Assembly: GCA_964030785.1 (NCBI GenBank)
Contig: OZ034975.1
Location: forward strand, 20,118,142-20,182,141
Origin: Siderastrea siderea
Taxonomy: Eukaryota > Cnidaria > Anthozoa > Scleractinia > Rhizangiidae
Direction: 5' to 3'
Length of the DNA: 64,000 bases
A program made the translations under genes and the position numbers. Below are positions 59,024-64,000 of this stretch, piece by piece; within the stretch, counting starts at the first letter, position 1, and each line of letters opens with the position of its first letter. The notes beneath the pieces were generated by a model that saw only the letters and a program-made list of their open reading frames with translations, was not told the origin of the DNA and searched no databases.

Positions 59024-59868
59024 TATACCTGGACAAGAAAAGGTAAAACAGGTCTAAAACAGAATAACACAAACGAAATACTTGTTACGTCATTTAAAGT
59101 GGCGATATTTTTAGATGGAATCGAGACAATCGACCATAAAAACGTCTTTACTTGTCTTCTATCCATTGTAAAAAGGTATGTGAGGTTTTCATCATGAAAG
59201 TAGAAAACTATTTAAAAATTTAAGCGGGATCGGGATTTCGACGCAAGCAAGGGCGGGATGGCGGGATGGCGGGATTAACAGGACAAAATAGGCGGGACCC
59301 AGCGGGATCTGAGAACCCTATTGTGGACCCTCTCATCGGTGGGCAAGTGAAACACAAAAATTTGGAGATTATGACCAAAGATGATCCGTTCATACATGAG
59401 TGAATAACTTGATGTATTTCTCAAAGATATTCCGCTTGCTTCGGAAATTCAAAAGCTGACTAGGTGGTATGATCTAATGAACGTATGACAGCACGACAAG
59501 GCGAGAAGCTACATGTTTAGAAAGGCGTGGAAAGTCAAAATGCGTTGTTATTATTTTCATTCAAAGGCAAGCACATGTGAGAAGTTTAAATGAACACATG
59601 GCAATCTGAAGAAACATTTCAAAATACCTGCAAAACATTCACAAAGAAGTACAACGGTTATTACACCTTTACACATGCTTAACCCAGCTGGCTGTGTCAC
59701 TTGGCATTGGGCCACTTTCTTACAGCATCTGTGATTGGTCGCTCTCTCAACTAATCGGACCTTGATTGGATGACTTCTATTGCTCCCATGACGATTCTTT
59801 GTTTAACCACGCTTGTCTTTTTTCAATTTTTTCAAACTGAATTTCTTTCAACCAACAAGGAAAGAAAC

Positions 59869-62800
59869 ATGACTGTAATTCGAAGGAGCCAGTTATTTTT
59901 GTACTCCGTTGTTGCTTGTGTCTTTTTTTCGCAGTCTGAAGCAAGCTTTGGAGTTGTAGTGAACCCGTGTTCTCCGAATCCTTGTTGGAACGCAGGAGTC
60001 TGTTCCGCAAACGGCTCCTCTTTCTTTTGCAGTTGTCAACAAGGATTTAGCGGGCAGAAATGCGAATCGCGAAGCACAGATTGCCAAGTAAACCCGTGTG
60101 TTAATGGAATTTGTAGACTGGATAAAGCTGGGTCACCTGAATGCTTTTGCACACCAGGATTCACTGGGAAATTCTGCGACATCAACGAAGATGAGTGCGC
60201 CTCCGGTCCTTGCAAGAATGGCGCTTTGTGTGTTGACGAAGTGAACGGCTACAAATGCGTCTGCAAAGACGATACCTATGGCCGACATTGTGAAATTCAT
60301 CAAAGCGAAATACAGCAGTGTATTGCACGATGTGATCAAGAGCCTTGCTGGAGGAATTACTCGGCAGTGGTACCGGTAACCTGGGGATATGGTGATAGTA
60401 TTTGCAGCACAAGTCATTCGTGTTTCGGTGGCGAAAATGACACGGAAGCCAACGTGTACGACACATTTGTAGATGTGCAGTTAAAACCCTTGCAGATTCA
60501 AGTGGGAGACACATTAAATTTCACAGCTGATGAAGAAATTGTTGCATATGTGGATGGGTTTGTACCCCATCATGTTGTTGCCGCCGATGGAGCTAAAGCA
60601 TTTCTTGGATGCAATGAGAGCAATGGAATTCCACTTGTAAACAAACCAACCAATAGTGTCGTCGTGGGCTTAGATATTCTCAAGCCTGGAATCAATTATT
60701 TTATCGCTAACATTGACTCTACGTTTCGCTGTGACTTTGGTTTACGTGTAAATGTCAGTGTCAAAGAAAGCAATTGCAAGGCCCCTTCGTCAAGCGACAT
60801 TTGTTCTGGCAGAGGGCAGTGTACCACAAACTTCACAACCCCACAGTTCCGTTGCAAATGTTGTGCGGGGTTTAGGGGAGAATTTTGTGAAAAAGTAGAC
60901 TATTGCTTCTCAAAACCTTGCAAAAATAACGCCGTTTGTCAACATATTGAAAGCTCAGCGGATGGTAGCACACATGTGTGTATTTGTGAGGCTGGTTATG
61001 AGGGACGGGACTGTTCTCGAGTCACTGATATGTGTGTTTCTGCCCCATGTGTCAATGGCGCACAGTGTGTGTCCATGGTGAATAACTTTACTTGTCACTG
61101 TCCAAGGGGATTCACTGGCAGGAACTGTGAATTGGATATCAATGAATGTGCCTCCAGCCCTTGCATCAATGCCGGTGTTTGTGTGGATGGTGTGGGGTCA
61201 TTTTCATGTAACTGCCCTGCTGGGTTTACAGGTAACCTGTTTAAATTATCATGTGGTAACATGGTCATCATCAATTCAAACTTTCAAGTGTTTGTTTCAA
61301 TAAATGCTTTCCCTCCTTATTTTTCAAATGATTGCCATGTTATTCCCATCATATAAATATTGAAATAAAAATATCAAATATTTTGTGAAAGAATTAAGTG
61401 TTTCAGGTTATGTTGTTTTCAGGTTTATTTTGTTTGTACTGCTTTTTTATTTTTGTGGCAAAATGCACCTGCATCCTCTTGGTAGAGGTACCTAACAAAG
61501 TATTGTGTACACAAATAAAAGCATACATACAGTTTGCAAGCTCTTACTTAATTATGCAAAAAATGAATTTGCTGTGTTTGACCATGTAATAACAACAACT
61601 GGTGGTACATTTCAGTCAAAAAAGGAGAAGCATTCTGTCATGGAATAGAAGGTGAATTTGATTATTGCAAGATTGATTTCATTATTCATGTCAATGTAAT
61701 CCACTTTTACAGTCAAATAAAAAATGGAATATTGAAAATGAAACAATCTGATAGCCAGATTTCATTGCTTGAATGCATGATCTTATATGTCAGGCACATG
61801 CGAATGTCACAGGTTTTCCTCTACACTCCAATGGTCATCTGGTTTTTACTTTTTTTCTCCTCATTTCTCTCTGCTACCAGGTATTCTAAACAAAACCAGG
61901 TAATCAGATCAAGTTTCATACTCCATTCTTCATTTGAAAAGCAGATTATTGAAATGAATAATGAAATCATTGTTGGATTGACTACTGCATTAACCTTAAC
62001 TTCACTTATTATTTGAAGGAATGCTTCTCCTGTTATGAATTGTAAAAGCAGCCTCCAGCAAATCACAAATAAGTTTGTTTACGAGTTCCAGTTCAAGAGA
62101 ATTTGTATTTAACAAGCTATAAACAGCAAAAGTTTCATCTCCAAGGATTTTTTAGGAAAATAACCACAACAGATGGTTATGTTGGAGAGATTATTATAGC
62201 CAATTTGAGTGCAGTACATGGAGATGGCAAACCTTCCATATAAGAGTTCAAAAACTTATGATTCTGATTGATTGGTAGTTTTGAATCCATAGTTCAAAGT
62301 TACTTGCTTCTGTTTGTCGTGATAAACAATGAATTGTCCATTATTTTATTAGGGTCCCATTGTGAAGTTGACATTGATGAGTGTTCATTGTCTCCGTGTG
62401 TTCATGGTACCTGCATTGATCAAGTCAATGGATTCAAGTGCCACTGCTCACCAGGCTATGCAGGCGTCAAATGTGATTACAATCTCAAAGAATGCCTGTC
62501 CAACCCTTGCCATAATGGAGGAAGCTGTATAGATGAGGTTAATGGTTACAGATGTGACTGTGGACCAGGCTTCAAGGGTGATCACTGTCAAATAGACATC
62601 GACCTCTGCCAGGACCCCACAATGTGCACAAATTCAGTGTCTTGTACTGACAAAGGTCAAAGTGTTGAGTGTATTTGCAAAGCTGGTTTCACTGGGTACA
62701 ACTGTGCTGTAAATATCAATGACTGTCTTTCACACCCTTGTAAGAATGGCGGTACCTGTCGAGACAAAGTCAATGGGTTTGAGTGTATCTGCCTAGATGG

Positions 62801-63925
62801 GTTTTCAGGGAAGACATGTGAAGGTCAGTTGAATTCAGTTTTCCATTTTGTTTATCATCTAAAAACTTAAATATCGTGATATTTGTTGCGATTTGTACTC
62901 ATCTTGTTTGTTAAGGTTATGTATGTAGAGCGCTAAACAGTGGCAACAACAACATCATGAAAAGAAATCCTAATCTTGATGAAGAAGAAAATGTATGAAA
63001 TTACATAAATAAAGGAAATCATGTTCCCTCTTCATACAGGTCCTACAGATAGCCCCCCTCTTGAGGAGTTCCAACGACAGTTAAGTGTAAAGTTGATGAC
63101 TGAAGATTGCAAACTTCTACAAATACAGGTGCTGTTAGATTTTATTTTATTTTCATTTCATTATCTTTGCTTTAATTAAATAAAACAAACAGACAAACAA
63201 AGTGCAAGTATGGCAGGGTAAAAATGTAATCAAAAGGGCAAAATTCAACTTTAATTTTCACTCTGCAACATGATTGTGGAACTGTATCTGTTATAATTAT
63301 TATTGTTTTTGTTCATAAGGTGACTGTTATCTGTTGTTTCACTAGGGCCCTCTTGCAGTGACACACATTAACCAGGGAATAGCCTCTAGCATTGCAGAAG
63401 CATGTAACTGTAGCTTTGGCTTGGCCAACATAGTGGAGAGGTCTGTGTCACTGCAGTGTAGAGACAGCATCAGTGCAGAAGTCAGCTTGCAAATCAAACC
63501 TGTAAAGGAACATTCAGTAGCTGAACTGATCTGCCAGTTTAACAATCTGCTCATTCAGCACAAGAATGTCATTGACTTAGGTAAGTTTACTACTTGTAGA
63601 CAGTCTTTCCTTTCAAAGTTGGGATTATCTTTTCTTTATCTGTTTATTTGTTTAGTGGGTTTTTTACTGACTGCATATTGTCCTCACCAGGTTACAGTAC
63701 ATATGCAGTGAGAGTACTTAGTGATCTCTCCAACTGTGGTCATGTGAATGAGAAGGTGAATGTTGTAGAAAGCAGTAAAAAAGAAGCTGATGGAGTCAGT
63801 AGCTCAAGAAACTTGGCTGTGACTGTGTCGTCAGTGTGTGCAGCTCTTGGCCTCATTGTAGCTGCTGTTATTGTCTGTTTGAAGTGTCGCAGAGCACAAC
63901 CTCCAATCAAGAGACATGGCTCCAA
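59869..63925 (+). CDS. Type I membrane protein: EGF repeats flanking a phytocyanin-like domain, 3' end outside the window
   Basis: Exons are 59869-61231, 62353-62823, 63040-63128, 63346-63580 and 63691-63925, with GT-AG borders. The first three joins and the fourth are phase 1, and the last donor leaves phase 2; 797 codons are visible. A signal peptide (residues 1 to about 25) is followed by three EGF domains (34-142). Next comes a cupredoxin-type region (about 167-298), eight more EGF domains (303 to about 611), a Cys-poor juxtamembrane region, and one membrane helix (VSSVCAALGLIVAAVIVC) before a basic cytoplasmic start KCRRAQPPIKR. Several EGFs have the calcium-binding DINEC/DIDEC pattern. 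The cupredoxin part shows VGDTLNFTA, HHVV (234-235), C248, GINYFIA and FRCDFGL. Compared with plantacyanin the Cys, second His and Met ligands are Ala280, Arg287 and Leu292. The start could instead be an upstream in-frame ATG at 59770 or 59788. Probably cell-surface adhesion or signalling; it is not Notch (no LNR or ankyrin part seen). Confidence 0.85.
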
Positions 63926-64000
63926 GTATGTCTTACTTCTTTCTGTGGGATTTCTTAACTGTAAAAGTTTTCGTGCTTTTTTTCTTAGCTTCAAGTTATG

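Larger units (their letters stand above)
57003..59332. mobile_element. 2.3-kb composite TIR element
   Basis: GAGGGTCCACAATAGG opens the left end and CCTATTGTGGACCCTC closes the right, flanked by TCATCG at 56997-57002 and 59333-59338. GCGGGA motifs are dense next to both ends. Nested inside are a GCGCCGC-repeat segment (57450-57870) and the CCCCCCGGGG-end element (58360-59023). Confidence 0.6.
50950..59868. other. Transposon-rich intergenic region between Rap2 and the EGF gene
   Basis: Besides the elements listed separately, it has GGGAGAAA-rich repeat segments at about 52760-52890 and 55445-55525, and GCGCCGC repeats at 57450-57870. A poly-G/C tract is near 51715-51735. No intact host gene was supported. 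Confidence 0.6.

Noticed and set aside
61232..61356. Read-through end of the first EGF exon
   Set aside because: A GTAACC donor at 61232 and an in-phase acceptor at 62352/62353 restore an EGF repeat exactly, so the extra codons are intron.

Overview
This is animal nuclear DNA: AT-rich, spliced genes with GT-AG introns, and a dense load of inverted-repeat transposons and Penelope-like retroelement relics. The gene content (an Arx/aristaless homeobox gene, importin alpha, a tetraspanin, Rap2, an EGF-repeat receptor) and the repeat types suggest a cnidarian, probably an anthozoan such as a coral. The organism is an inference. I saw no tRNA, rRNA, CRISPR array, operon or prokaryotic signal.

Layout. 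1-2024 (minus): three exons of an Arx-like homeobox gene whose 3' end lies beyond base 1. 4827-28078 (minus): a complete 24-exon importin alpha gene of the KPNA3/4 type, 514 aa, with an open joined frame. Its introns hold Penelope-like fragments with hammerhead-ribozyme-like motifs (7.09-8.45 kb), a nested 972-bp inverted-repeat element encoding a homeodomain (15.78-16.75 kb), and several MITEs. 28301-28468 (plus): a 55-aa single-pass membrane protein gene, head to head with importin alpha. 31439-45897 (plus): a seven-exon tetraspanin, 248 aa. Its long second intron holds a 2.2-kb TIR element, a 1-kb foldback element, a 48-bp minisatellite, and a 1448-bp element with 9-bp target duplications. 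50271-50822 (minus): an intronless Rap2-type small GTPase. 50.9-59.3 kb is mostly transposon debris. 59869 to the window end (plus): five exons of a type I membrane protein with eleven EGF repeats interrupted by a phytocyanin-like cupredoxin fold that has lost most copper ligands.

The host genes do not form one pathway. They are a transcription factor, a nuclear import receptor, a membrane organiser, a signalling GTPase and an adhesion/receptor-like protein. The most unusual item is the homeodomain-coding element at 15782-16753. Its ends carry at least sixteen ATCGAT hexamers, a plausible homeodomain target, so the element may encode a protein that binds its own ends.
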